From Ryuthela nishihirai (lineage: Eukaryota > Arthropoda > Arachnida > Araneae > Heptathelidae): DNA of 64,000 nucleotides. Shown piece by piece: positions 44,486-55,585 of this stretch. Numbering within the stretch: the stretch's first letter is position 1; each line of letters begins with the position of its first letter. The stretch spans positions 75,530,020 through 75,594,019 of the forward strand of contig JAWZYU010000008.1 in NCBI GenBank assembly GCA_038380435.1. Direction: 5' to 3'. A program made the position numbers and the translations under genes. The notes under the pieces were generated by a model. That model was not told the DNA's origin and made no database searches. It worked only from the letters and a program-made list of their open reading frames with translations.

Positions 44486-44539
44486 ATTATCACTGTACAT
44501 ATGTTCAGCATTATTGCTGAACATATGTACAGTGATAAT
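44486..44539. repeat. Perfect palindrome, 25-bp arms
   Basis: attatcactgtacatatgtt... (44486-44510) and its exact reverse complement (44515-44539) flank a 4-base loop. A short direct repeat (gtacagtgataatgcaataa) follows. Confidence 0.95.
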
Positions 44540-44598
44540 GCAATAATGTGTACAGTGATAATGCAATAATACAGTGATCTGCAAATAATGAAACATAC

Positions 44599-44663
44599 CC
44601 TCCATTTTTAGGCCACAAGCTTCCACCTCCATCACCAGAATTCCCACGTAATGCATTTCCACT
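44599..44663 (-). CDS. Host gene exon, Gly-rich, upstream of the Unc-13-like exon (65 bp)
   Basis: Minus-strand exon with acceptor cattcatttttcag (ending 44664) and donor gtatgt (from 44598). Read from its first base it encodes SGNALRGNSGDGGGSLWPKNG with two bases left over. The exon at 29728 supplies one base, completing a glycine codon, and then continues PEHNPFYSN. The match of phases across the 15 kb gap is the main support for this exon. The glycine/serine-rich character suggests a flexible linker before a conserved segment. Alternative AG use two bases downstream would break the frame agreement. No other exon of the gene was identified in the window. Confidence 0.5.
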
Positions 44664-44699
44664 CTGAAAAATGAATGCATTAATAAATAAGATTCAGCA

Positions 44700-45320
44700 T
44701 TATAAATGCGAAGCAATGAAACACATATTAAGAAAATTGACAGCAAATATTTTTGTTCAAGAATAAGCAAATGGGAAGAAATTCACAATCTGCATTCTGA
44801 ATTAGAATATGGAAACTTCTGGTAATATACCAGTAATTGGTAGAAATCTGTGTTTGAATCTGGGAAACAAAAGGTTGGTTCTTTTACATTTGCTTATTTT
44901 TGAATGCTATAAATACTTTGTTAGGTTATTTGTTATATATTTTGTTAGGTTATTGTAACACTAGTATGTGTTAAAACATTTAAATACATACTATAACTAC
45001 AAGTTATAAACTATACTATACATACGAGGTCAACCAGGGGTCTTTAATGACGGGTTGGCTGAAAAATTGGGAAATTAGAGTTAAAATAGAGGTTTTTCCG
45101 AAAATAGTACTCCTCATAGTCACCAGATGGCGCCAGGGGTTAAGGGGGGGGGGGGGGAACGAAGTTTTTTTTAATAAGGGGGAGAAATTTTTTATTATGA
45201 ATTATTAATTATGAATATTAATAAGGGGGCGTGGCCAGTGACGTCATAGGGGAAAGCACTGTGCGTGGGGACACCGTAGAGTGGGACTAAACTACTGACC
45301 TTGTACTCAAAGGGGAAAAA
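44700..45320. other. AT-rich DNA with a G run, nothing recognised
   Basis: No gene seen. A run of about 13 G lies at 45146-45159. Confidence 0.4.
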
Positions 45321-45324
45321 ATTT

Positions 45325-45465
45325 AGAAAAAGAACAGACTGTTTTTCGGTCAAAAGGCCTAGTAAAGTTGCGAAATCCGTTTTTTCGCCAGTGGACCTCT
45401 TAATTCGGAAAGGAACCCTATCTCGAAAACCATTTCCTGTAACGACATTTTCTGGATCCGCCCCC
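45325..45465 (+). mobile_element. Element U-like end fragment
   Basis: ggtcaaaaggcctagtaaag and tctggatccgcccccga match the right end of U (13970-14040; complement near 16060-16130). Confidence 0.55.
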
Positions 45466-46150
45466 GATTTTAAAGAAATAGAAAAGAAAAATGTTCTAGA
45501 TAAAATTTCCGGCGGAAAATGCCCAAGTTGTTCGCAACTGAAAGTTCCCAAAATACCCTCAGAAGGGAAGACAACTTCTGAATTTCCGGTCAACTGAATG
45601 CCAATTTCAATTCTTTTCTAAAAATTATTTCAAAAATTAGAATTTTATTCTTTCTATTTTGATGGAAAACAACAAAGCAAAAAGCCATAAAGAAAACAAG
45701 CATCAATTTTATTTTCAACGACGTGATTTGGTTCTCAATAAACTGCCAAATCGGTGCCAAGAAACGCAGAAGTTCTGATCTGGAGAACTGCACTAACAAT
45801 GATTTATCATCTGCAGTTCACCTTTACAAGTGTTTATTGATTTTTCTCTCGCACTCCGCACCAGAAGAATACTGCACTTGAATTTCCGGAAGACCGCAGC
45901 ATTGGTGGAAAGCAGATTCGTCCAAAAAATGGAAATTATCAACCGTCATCATTTCAGACAAAACAAGATGACTGCCGAACTAAAATTAATGGGATATTAA
46001 CGTTTCATTGTTAATTTTTATACCTTTACTATACAAAAGTTGCCGACAGCCTTTAAAATTGTTATCATAATGCAGTTAAAAATTAGTATTAAGATCCAGA
46101 TGCAAATTTGTGTACTATTATCAAGAGCCATTCGGCACACTCTACTGGAA
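45466..46150. other. No gene recognised
   Basis: An open plus-strand stretch (45466-45597) contains CPSCSQLKVPKIPSEG but lacks other support. Confidence 0.35.
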
Positions 46151-46154
46151 CTGA

Positions 46155-46464
46155 TGGGGGTGGTTCAGTCGTGGCGTGCCAGGCTCGTAATATGCAGTTC
46201 TGGTTCGACCTGTGTTCAAGTTCCATCTGGAAGAGTATTGTAATTTATCTCCGCAAAACTCCCCGCCCTACCCTCGGTCAGTAGGGTCATCGTTGGGCTC
46301 GGAATGATTTATCATCTGATGATCCGCCGTCCGTCGGATGGGACGTTGAGCGGTGGCCTAGTGTTGAGAGAGCAACACCATGTGCAGGCGAAAGAACACG
46401 CTGGATGGCCTTGACGGGAGGCTACCATCTGTCTCCTAACAGTTGTTCAGTGGGTTCCTCACCT
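46155..46464 (+). mobile_element. SINE, 3' end missing
   Basis: tRNA-like head first (ggttcagtcgtggcgtgcca), body decayed, ends before the gcacttttttgc block. Confidence 0.75.
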
Positions 46465-47100
46465 TAGACTTGCCAAATGGTCTTTTTTTTAGAGTTTTTT
46501 CCTTGTCCTATTTTAAACTCGGAAAGGACACTATTTGTCCTTTTCTGGTAGCAATTATTTTAAAAAATTTCGTATCGTGTTCTATCGTATTACATTGTCG
46601 CCAACACAAATTGATTTCTTCACTTCCAATGTTTACGTTTGCTCAGTTCATTATTCCATTCCTTTTAACTGGCAAAACCTTACTTGTCTAGACACATTCA
46701 AAGAGTGAACAGTTTTTCAGTTCTGCTTTTATAATTTGTGCAGTATTTCTGTTTCCTATTTCTTCTTCTTCTCGCCCTCATCATTCAACGAATGTAGATA
46801 CATAGTTTTATTAATTTATTAGATATTTATAAAAAATGACATATTTATGTAAATAAGGGTTAATTGATAAAAATCTTTTTAAAATAAACATAATATTTAT
46901 ATAATTCCATTAGTTTTGTACGAGAAGAGCTCACTTCCGCAACACAAAAGTCTCGACCATGTTACGCTATGTAACGTGCCAAGAATTTTTATTCGAGGCT
47001 ATTGAAAAGAAAAATTCAGATTAAGGACCCCCTCCCCCTAAAAAAACTATATACGCGCCTTGCTAACAATTCTCGTACTGAATTGATTGCCACTAAGTCC
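46465..47100. other. AT-rich DNA, nothing recognised
   Basis: No supported feature. Confidence 0.4.
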
Positions 47101-47102
47101 AA

Positions 47103-47314
47103 AATGGAGCGGGGTTTGACACAGTCGGCAGCTCGCAATCTGCAGATTCGAGTCCCATCTGTGCGAGTGTTACGATTTATCTAAGCTATCCCCCCCCCTG
47201 CCCTAGTGAGAAAGGGGAAAACATTGGACTAGCTCCTCGTCGGATGGGACGTAAAGCCATAGCCCTTTGTGCAGGAGAGCCACGTTAAAGAACACACTGG
47301 ATGTCTTTGGAGAC
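47103..47314 (+). mobile_element. SINE 5' half, old
   Basis: Head with B box (gattcgagtccca) and half the body. It ends where the next, inverted SINE starts. Confidence 0.7.
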
Positions 47315-47693
47315 TTGGGTTGGGTTGTTTTACCTCTGAGCGGCACTTTTTTGCACACCATGGGCTAAATGGCCAGGTCACATGGACCCCGAAGGCTCAG
47401 AGAAGGTTGGGGGAGGGAACAGCTGTTTGGGAGACAGATGGTAGCCTCCCGTCAAGGCCATACAGCGTGTTCTTTAACGTGCACAGGGTATGGCTCTCCC
47501 GCACACGGGGCTACGGCTTAACGTCCCATCCAACGGACGGCAGCCTTTCCAAGCCCATCGGTGTCCCCTACTGACCGTGGGCAAGGCGGGGAATTTTGCG
47601 GAGATAAATCTCAACGCTGACCCAGCTGGGACTCGAACCTGGGAACTACAGATTACAAGCCTGGTGCGCTACCAACTGAGCCACCCCCGCCCC
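47315..47693 (-). mobile_element. SINE, nearly complete
   Basis: From ttgggttgggttgttttac to the tRNA-like head (gagccacccccgcccc). A clear target duplication is not visible. Confidence 0.85.
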
Positions 47694-48032
47694 GAGCCTG
47701 TCAGACATAACAAAAAAGTTTATTGTGTTAAGTTGGCAACCAAAAAACTATCGATAGTACAATCGATTGGTTTTTCAAAAACATCGAAGACTATCGATGG
47801 CAAAAAACTTCGATAGTTCGCATTACTTCAGAACTGCCTTATCTTGGCGACGGGACGTCCGACGTTCTCATTCAAGCACTGTCCTCCCGGTCACATGGGA
47901 ACGTCATTTGGTCTATACGTTCCAAGATAAAAGGAGCCACGGCGGAAAGAGACCGATCACCAACGATCAGGGGCAATAAACCTGTTTTGCTAATTGCAGC
48001 AAGACATATCAGCCATAAACAGCGTTCGCCCA
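47694..48032 (+). mobile_element. Possible solo LTR
   Basis: Between two SINE pieces. Has a TATA-like ataaaagg (47927), an AATAAA signal (47975) and a tg...ca boundary possibility (47700-48022). A cluster of ATCGAT motifs lies at 47751-47816. No second LTR, coding region or target duplication is seen, so this is tentative. Confidence 0.3.
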
Positions 48033-48169
48033 TCGCTGTCCCCTACTGACCGTGGGCAGGGCGGGGAATTTTGCGGAGATAAATCTCAACGCTGACCCAG
48101 CTGGGACTCGAACCTGGGAACTACAGATTACGAGCCTGGCGCGCTACCGACTGAACCACCCCCGCCCCA
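48033..48169 (-). mobile_element. SINE head fragment
   Basis: tRNA-like head plus ~50 bp of body, nearly identical to young copies. Confidence 0.85.
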
Positions 48170-48800
48170 CAGGTGTGTGAGAAAGGGGACAGTTTCATAT
48201 AGAGAATTACATTTCTGTACAGAGCAAGATCAAATAAAATAATATATATATATAAAATGATAAAAAAAAAGATATAATAACAAGCAGCTGTTGAGAGGGT
48301 ATTTATCTTTTTAATATAACATGAAAATTTTTCAACTACCTTATTGACTTATTTTTTAAATTTCATTCCCTTATTATGACTATACTTAGAGTAATGCTTT
48401 GCGTTTTTATACGTCTAACTACATTTCGTACACTTAACTCATTTTTCCATAAAACGAAATGACGATAAATGCAGAAAAAAAGCTGCTAAATGCAGTTTAT
48501 TTTAATGCCCATGCGCATAATGTTTGTTGAATAATGAAGATTAAAAATGAGAAATTGAATTAATTATCGTGATGAAGATGAATAGCACAATGATTAACTA
48601 AGGTTTAACCAATCAGTGTTAATTTGTATATACTTACATTGTCATCGTTCAGCAACAATTAAAATGATCGTTTATTATTCATAAACATATTACATGCTGC
48701 TATAGCTATTTACACACACTAATTTGTAATAGGTCAATGTGAAAAATCTTTTTGGATGTGTCGAGATTGTAAACTAAATATAACAATACAAACTTTCTTA
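48170..48800. other. AT-rich DNA, nothing recognised
   Basis: No supported feature. Confidence 0.4.
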
Positions 48801-48805
48801 GGAAA

Positions 48806-50937
48806 GCCTGCCTGACCAATTTTCATCACTTTAGTTTTCTCTCTGTTTATAACCAAACCTACTCTAGTACCAGTTTCATCAACAGCTCGAATGAAAGAGT
48901 TCATCTCATCATCATTTGCCAAAAGGGCTAAATCATCATCATAATCTAAAACAGAAATTTTCGTATCTCTAGTCCATTTAAGGCCAAAAACTTTCCCTTG
49001 CAGTGAATTTCGCATAACATAATCAATAACGAAGCTAAAGAGAAAAGGAGACAAAATGCACCCTTGTCGAACACCAGAAGTAATGCTAAACCAATTGCTA
49101 CAAGCCTTACCAACTCTCACACACGACTCAGTGTTGTTATAGAGAGCTTTCATTATGTTAACTAACTTGCCTGTATACCATATGATCTCACAATCAACCA
49201 CAAATTATGACGATCAACAGAGTCGAAAGCTTTTTTGAAATCAACAAAGCTAGCAACCAAAGGTTTCTGAAACTATAAACATTTCTCAAGAATCTGCCTA
49301 AGTGAAAATATCTGATCCACACATCCCCTACCACTTCTGAATCCACATTGCTCATCTCGCAATTGACTCTCAACCAGATTCTTAATTTTATTAAGCACAA
49401 TCATGGGAAGAACTTTACCTGGAACAGAGAGTAGGCTGATACCCCTATGGTTATCACAAGAACTGCGATCACCTTTTTCGAAAATAGGGATAATAATAGC
49501 TCTGGTAAAATCCCTTATCACAAAAAATATCGAAAATTTCAGTCATCCAATTGGTAACAAACATTCCCAGCTCTAAGTATTTCCGTAGTAATTTCATCTA
49601 CTCCTAGGGATTTATGAAGTTTAAGTTTAGAAATAGCCAGAATAACTTCAGATTGTGTTATAGGGCCAACATTAAAGCCACTAATCATCTATCATCATTA
49701 CAAATAATGGGAGTAGAACTAACCACATTGTTTAAAACATCACTGAAATGATCAGACCACCTAGCCATGACAGAATCCTCACCTTCTACAACATTACCTT
49801 GTTTATCCTTCAATCCCCGTACACCTGTTCGTTTTCTACCACACAAAATATTAACTCTCTGGTACAGCTCTCTGCTGTTGTGCTGTCTAACTGCCTCCTC
49901 GGCTTTGTCAGCCAAGCCATCAAGCCAAAGATTCTTATCAACAGCTAACTGATCTTTCACACGTTTATTAAGTTCTCTGTAGTGCTTTCTATTAGGACTA
50001 GTAAGGTATTGATTAAGGACATTCCTGCAGTTCTTTCTTTCTGAAATAAGCTCAAGTGCCTTTTCACCCAAATAATTTGCCACCTCTGCTCCTTTTTCCC
50101 TAAAAGAATACTGTTAGTTTCCAAAAAATCCTATTTAAAACGGCCCCATTCTTCCTCAACTTCAGTAGTAAGCAAACCATGACTGTCATACTGACTAAGT
50201 AACCTATCACGGTAAGCTTTGGCTATAACTGGATCTTTCAGATCTTCAGTATTAAAGGTAAATTTTTTAACCCTAACACAACACTTTTTAAGTTTAAGTT
50301 GCAAGACACTTTTAACAAGGTAATGGTCAGATCCAATTTCAGCTCCCCTATATGCCCTGGTATTCCTAACAGAACTAGCCCATTTGCTGTTAATTAATAT
50401 GCGATCAATCATATTCTTATGCAGCCCATCATGTGAAACCCATGTGTACTTATGTATGTCGCGGTGTTTGTAATAAGTGTTAGTTATTCTGAATCCATTG
50501 AGTTTACTTACCTGTAGGAGACGTTGCCCATTGCCATTGCAGCTACCAATACCAAAAGGGCCTATTACTCCTCCCCAAAGGTCAGAGTCGGTACCAACTT
50601 TGGCATTGAAGTCACCAAGAACAAGGGTAATATCTCCTTTCTTGACAGAATTCAAAATATCCTGAAGTTGTCCGTAAAACCTATCCTTCTCATCCTCATC
50701 GGCATCCTCAGTGGAGGCATAACAGCAGATAACATTCAGGTCTTTAACGCTTGTCTGAAATTTTGCTGTAAGAAACCTTTCATTAATGCATTCATATCCT
50801 AGAAGAGCATCACTTGCGTGTCTGCTGAGAAGCAGACCCACGCCTTGGAGATGTTTATTGTCTTCCCTCCCTGAAAAGAGAAATTTAAGATTATTTTTAA
50901 GAATCTGACCTTTATCTGTCCATCTGGTCTCTTGCAA
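48806..50937 (-). pseudogene. RTE-like ORF, frameshifted and truncated
   Basis: Endonuclease at 50937-50131 with LGDFNAKVGTDSDLWGG and EIGSDHYLVKS. Next come a linker at 50083-49685, the RT start at 49521-49273 (RAIIIPIFEKGDRSSCDN and GISLLSVPGK) and 49400-49194 (QCGFRSGRGC). The RT core is at 49201-48734 (GVRQGCILSPFLFS). The catalytic motif reads YDDD in place of YADD, so even the RT domain would be impaired. Several frame changes separate the pieces, and the C-terminal quarter is absent. It is closer to copy 59746 than to copy 29779 by eye. Confidence 0.85.
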
Positions 50938-50956
50938 GCCGAGAATATCTAAATTA
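48806..50956 (-). mobile_element. RTE-like LINE, truncated at both ends
   Basis: Matches the RTE-like LINE at 59746-63340 from within the endonuclease (QETRW) to just after the RT core. Its 5' cut abuts a foldback MITE (50961). Confidence 0.88.
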
Positions 50957-50960
50957 TTTT

Positions 50961-51418
50961 GTTATCTAAATAAAAAAAATCACATTCAGAGCTAAAAAAA
51001 ATGATTCAATATGATTTTTTAATGAAAAATATGCCTAAAGATAAATTACAGATCTTATTCAAATCTATCAATTCTCGGTTTTAAACAATATTTGCTCAGT
51101 ACTCAAAGATTTACAAAAGGTGGAATAATCTCTGATTTCTTCTTATTAAATCAATAATCTTAATAATCAAAATCAAAATTTAATTAAGAGAGATCAAGAT
51201 AAAATAATTTATCTTTTTTTGTATTTTTTGTAGCCTATTAAATATTACGGCATTCACAACTCTTTGAATACTGAAGAAATATTGTTTAAAACTCGAGATT
51301 TAGATAGATGTGGTTGATATTTTTAATTCAACTTTAGACATATTTTTCATTAAATATTATATTGGAGAAGTTATTGAGCTCTGAATGTGATTTTTCTATT
51401 CAGATAACACGGAACAGT
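50961..51418. mobile_element. Foldback MITE F1 (~170-bp inverted repeats)
   Basis: Starts gttatct and ends agataac. Inside, aaaatcacattcagagct (50977 onward) and agctctgaatgtgattttt (51377 onward) are inverted, and similarity continues inward for about 170 bp per arm. No coding region. Confidence 0.7.
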
Positions 51419-51456
51419 TTCCATTTTTCTGCCCAGTACTTGTAGTGTAAATACTG

Positions 51457-52126
51457 GTTGGGTTTGGTTGTTTTACCTCTGAGAGGCACTTTTTTGCACA
51501 CCATGGGCTAAATGGCTAGGTCACATGGACCCCGAAGGCTCAGAGAAGGTTGGGGGAGGGGACCCACTGGAACAGCTGTTGGGAGACAGATGGTAGCCTC
51601 CCGTCAAGGCCATCCAGCGTGTTCTTTAACGTGCACAGGGTATGGCTCTCCCGCACACGGGGCCACGGCTTAACGTCCCATCCGACGGACGGTGGCCTTT
51701 CCAAGCCCATCGGTGTCTCCTACTGACCGAGGGCAGGGCAGGATTGGGTTGTTTTACCTCTGAGCGGCACTTTTTTGCACACCATGGGCTAAATGGCCAG
51801 GTCACATGGACCCCGTAGGCTCAGAGAAGGTTGGGGGAGGGGACCCACTGGACCAGCTGTTGGGAGACAGATGGTAGCCTCCCGTCAAGGCCATCCAGCG
51901 TGTTCTTTAACGTGCACAGGGTATGGCTCTCCCGCACACGGGGCCACGGCTTAACGTCCCATCCGACGGACGGCGGCCTTTCCAAGCCCATCGGTGTCCC
52001 CTACTGACCGTGGGCAGGGCGGGGAATTTTGCGGAGATAAATCTCAACGCTGACCCAGCTGGGACTCGAACCTGGGAACTACAGATTACGAGCCTGGCGC
52101 GCTACCGACTGAGCCACCCCCGCCCC
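51457..52126 (-). mobile_element. SINE partial dimer in one target duplication
   Basis: On the SINE strand: a complete unit (52126-51744) followed directly by a second unit lacking the tRNA head (51743-51457). The pair is flanked by tgtaaatactg at 51446-51456 and 52127-52137, and no duplication lies at the inner junction. Confidence 0.9.
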
Positions 52127-52137
52127 TGTAAATACTG

Positions 52138-52835
52138 AATGTGAAGCATGAAGGAAGTGGGGAATAAAACAAAAAAAAAACTTATCTTTAATGATTTGTT
52201 TCCGCAGTACATCAAGAGCTTTGGATGCGGAAAATTAAATTTTACCGAGTCCACGACACGTAAAGTTATTCACCGAAAGGCTTGGCGAACCAACACTGGT
52301 TTTCCTGTGGTCAAGCTTTTCATCATTTTCAATCAACAGAAATGCACAAGTGGCTGTAGAAGATAACATAGTGGCGATTAAAGATAACACGATGTTTACC
52401 TAGCATAATAATAAATTGCCTCACTTAACATCACTGAAGTGTGAAACGAATTTTTTTTTTAATTTAATTAAACGAAAGACAGTTGAAACTTTGCAATTTC
52501 GTCGTCCTAATTAAAATGTTACTGAGTTCAGCATCAGCAATATCCATGATTTACACGAGTTGTCAACAACAATTTAACGAAAATTAAAGCCGGTAGGATT
52601 TTCCAACTTCCCACGCGGACGACTGAAAATGAACGATAGCGTTCAAATCTTCTTCTGACATATTACTACTACACATCGCACTTTCGCATGAAAAAAACTC
52701 AAAATGAAGAAAAAGATTTCCATTTCATATTCATTACGCAATAGGGTCAAAAATCAACAAAGGAGATACGAATTGAAGTCTTTTGTTTCTTAGCATGAAA
52801 GTCTATGGGACCATACACAAATTCTTAATAGGAAG
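52138..52835. other. AT-rich DNA, nothing recognised
   Basis: A short plus-strand open stretch (52215-52366) after an acceptor-like gtttccgcag is not recognised and has no second support. Confidence 0.35.
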
Positions 52836-52837
52836 GG

Positions 52838-53617
52838 GATGCTCAGTCGGTAGTGCGCCAGGCTCGTAATCTGCAATTCCCAGGTTCGAGTCTCAGCTGG
52901 GCCAGCGTCGATACTTATCTCCGCAAAATTCCCCTCCTTGCCCACGGTTAGTAGGGGGAGACCACTAGGTTTCGAAATGCCGTCGTCTGTCTGATGGGAT
53001 GTAAAGCTGTCGCCCCATCTGTGGGGCAGTCATACCCTATGCACGTTAAAGAACTCGCTGGATGGTCTTGACTGGACGCTACCATTTGTCTTCTAACAGG
53101 TGTCCAGTGGGTCCCCTCCCCCAACCTTCTTTGAGCCCTCGAGGTCCTTGTGACCTGGCCATTTAACCCATTGTGTGCAAAAAAGTGCCGTTCAGAGGAT
53201 TGGGTTGGGTTGTTTTACCTCTGAGCGGCACCTTTTTGCACACCATGGGCTAAATGGCCAGGTCACATGGACCCCGAAGGCTCAGAGAAGGTTGGGGGAG
53301 GGGACCCACTGGAACAGCTGTTGGGAGACAGATGGTAGCCTCCCGTCAAGGCCATCCAGCGTGTTCTTTAATGTGCACAGGGTATGGCTCTCCCGCACAC
53401 GGGGCCGCGGCTTAACGTCCCATCCGACGAACGGCGGCCTTTCCAAGCCCATCGGTGTCCCCTACTGACAGTGGGCATGGTGGGGAATTTTGCGGGGATA
53501 AATCTCAACGCTGATCCAGCTGGGACTCGAACCTGGGAACTACAGATTACGAGCCTGGCGCGCTACCGACTGAGTCGCCCCCCCCCCCCCCCCCCCGTTC
53601 AGAGGTAAAACAACCCA
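52838..53617 (+). mobile_element. SINE, split by a younger SINE
   Basis: Head at 52840 (gctcagtcggtagtgcgcca), body to 53198, then the tail resumes at 53597-53617 (gaggtaaaacaacccaac). Confidence 0.88.
53199..53596 (-). mobile_element. SINE inserted in a SINE, 9-bp target duplication
   Basis: gttcagagg is duplicated at 53190-53198 and 53597-53605. The head end has become a run of about 20 C. Confidence 0.9.
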
Positions 53618-53821
53618 ACAAGTTGTTAAAACAGCCGAGTCGAGATCTCACCCTTTTCGAGTCCACGGCACACACACAAAGGAATAAAATAACCATTTTT
53701 AAGAAATAATAATTTAGTTTATTAGTTAAAGTAATTAGCTTTTAGTTAAAAGGTATTTAATCACTATTACGCTATTGTAAGTATCATGAAGACAATGGGT
53801 ATAAAGGAAAAATTGTATTGA

Positions 53822-53950
53822 TTCAGGGCTCAGCGGTCAGAACACTCGACTTGTCATCAGGAGGTAGCGAGTTCGAACCTACCTGGCTGAAGACAATTTT
53901 TCCTCTGCACCCACTGCCATCCAGCTACTTCAACAGCGTGATAGTGGTTA
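53822..53950 (+). repeat. tRNA-derived repeat
   Basis: A box ggctcagcggtc and B box gagttcgaacc at tRNA spacing. Layout similar to the reverse complement of 28985-29064. Confidence 0.5.
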
Positions 53951-53966
53951 AATTCCTTGCAATTAG

Positions 53967-54356
53967 GGGGCGGGGGTGGCTCAGTCGGTAGCGCGCCAGG
54001 CTCGTAATCTGTAGTTCCCAGGTTCGAGTCCCAGTTGGGTCAGCGTTGAGATTTATCTCCGCAAAAATTCCCCGCCCTGCCCACGGTCAGTAGGAGACAC
54101 CGATGGGCTTGGAAAGGCAGCCGTCCGTCGGATGGGACGTTAAGCCGTGGCCCCGTGTGCGGGAGAGCCATACCATGTGCACGTTAAAGAACACGCCGGA
54201 TGGCCTTGACGGGAGACTACCATCTGTCTCCCAACAGCTGTTCCAATGGGTCCCCTCCCCCAACCTTCTCTGAGCCTTTGGGGTCCATGTGACCTGGCCA
54301 TTTAGCCCATGGTGTGCAAAAAAGTGCCGCTCAGAGGTAAAACAACCCAACCCAAC
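53967..54356 (+). mobile_element. SINE, complete, 12-bp target duplication
   Basis: Head cgggggtggctcagtcggta to tail aaaacaacccaacccaac. ccttgcaattag is duplicated at 53955-53966 and 54357-54368. A good reference copy: A box tggctcagtcgg, B box ggttcgagtcc, anticodon-loop position ctcgtaa. Confidence 0.95.
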
Positions 54357-54384
54357 CCTTGCAATTAGTGAAATGCGTAATATG

Positions 54385-55256
54385 CCAATGGGAATCTAAC
54401 TTCAAAGCTCTATAACTTCTAAAAAAATGCATTTAAAGGAAAAATGTGACTGGAGATAAAGATCACAACAAAAATGTATTTAAATCTCAATTTACGACAA
54501 TTTTTGTTCAATATTTAACCCTATGGAAGCCGAAATCTTTCTGAACAGTAATGCATAACAATAATTTACATCAGATCGCAATTAAAACTTAAATACTACG
54601 TTTTGTTTCGAACGAGGTCAGATGTAGGAGGGGGGCAAAGGGTCATGGCCCCCCCCCACTTCGAGAATGCCAGTAAGAGTAATGAAGGACAATAATTATT
54701 CAACTCGTGCATATTTCACGCAATTTTCATGAAATGTTTTAGAAACCTCTAAAGTGAAAATGTTACACGGCAATCCCCTATTTTTTCTAGATCCTTGCAT
54801 GTTTCAAACCATATAATAAAATCAATACGCATTTTAGAAGTTTGCGTAATGATTATTTCGATATTAGAAAATTGTGAATATTTCTTATATAACAAGGTAA
54901 TTTATTATTTTTAAATATTACCAGCTCCCAAAACCCTTTAAATACTGAACACATTTGTTGAAAATCGAAATTTAGATAAATTTGATTACGATCTTTATAT
55001 TTAGTTCCATTTTTCCATTAAACGCATATTTTAAAAGTTTAGACCAGTGGTTCTCAACCATTTATGCTTCACGTCCCTTGTATAGATAGAAAAAACTATA
55101 GTATAACAATGGGAATAAAACTTTGTTACTAGATCTAGCGACTTTTGAGCTCTCACGGCGTACCCCAAAATATTTTACCACGTACCCCAAAAGGGGTACG
55201 CTTACCCCACGTTAAGAACCCCTAGTCTAGAGCTTCGAAGTTAGCTTCATTCATGG
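54385..55256. mobile_element. Foldback MITE F2, with nested hAT MITE
   Basis: taacttcaaagctcta (54397 onward) and tagagcttcgaagtta (55228-55243) are inverted, and arms of about 150 bp continue inward. Arm sequence resembles F1. The right arm is split by the hAT MITE. Confidence 0.65.
55045..55224. mobile_element. hAT MITE (~180 bp)
   Basis: cagtggttctcaaccattta at the left end and an inverted, slightly decayed gttaagaacccctag at the right. Flanks gtttagac and gtctagag. Internal sequence matches both ends of the hAT at 2671-3988. Confidence 0.75.
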
Positions 55257-55585
55257 AAATTCTCTAATATTTCTTTAGCAGTGTATTTTATCATCAATTA
55301 ATATTTTTCCAATATTATATATTTATTTCAAAAAGCCCAGCAGCTAAAATACATGTGAATAATTCAATGCTACAAAAAAATTAAAAACATGAAGTTCAAT
55401 TTATGCATTTTTCCTCGTTTTTCAATAAATCTAAAAACTAAATTTATATAACAATTCTTCTTGACCATACAGGTTCGAGTCCCAGCTGGGCCAGCTTTGA
55501 AAATTATCTCCGCAAAACTACCCGCTGGGCTTACCTCTGTCAGTAGGGGGACACCGATGGGCTTAGAAAGGCCACTGTCCGTCGG

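Noticed and set aside
47766..47979. A 70-residue ORF as a gene
   Set aside because: No motif, and it overlaps the LTR-like segment; nothing supports translation.
53967..54040. SINE heads as tRNA genes
   Set aside because: They have A and B boxes but are attached to a constant ~310-bp body with target duplications, and the acceptor stem is not closed. They are SINE promoters.
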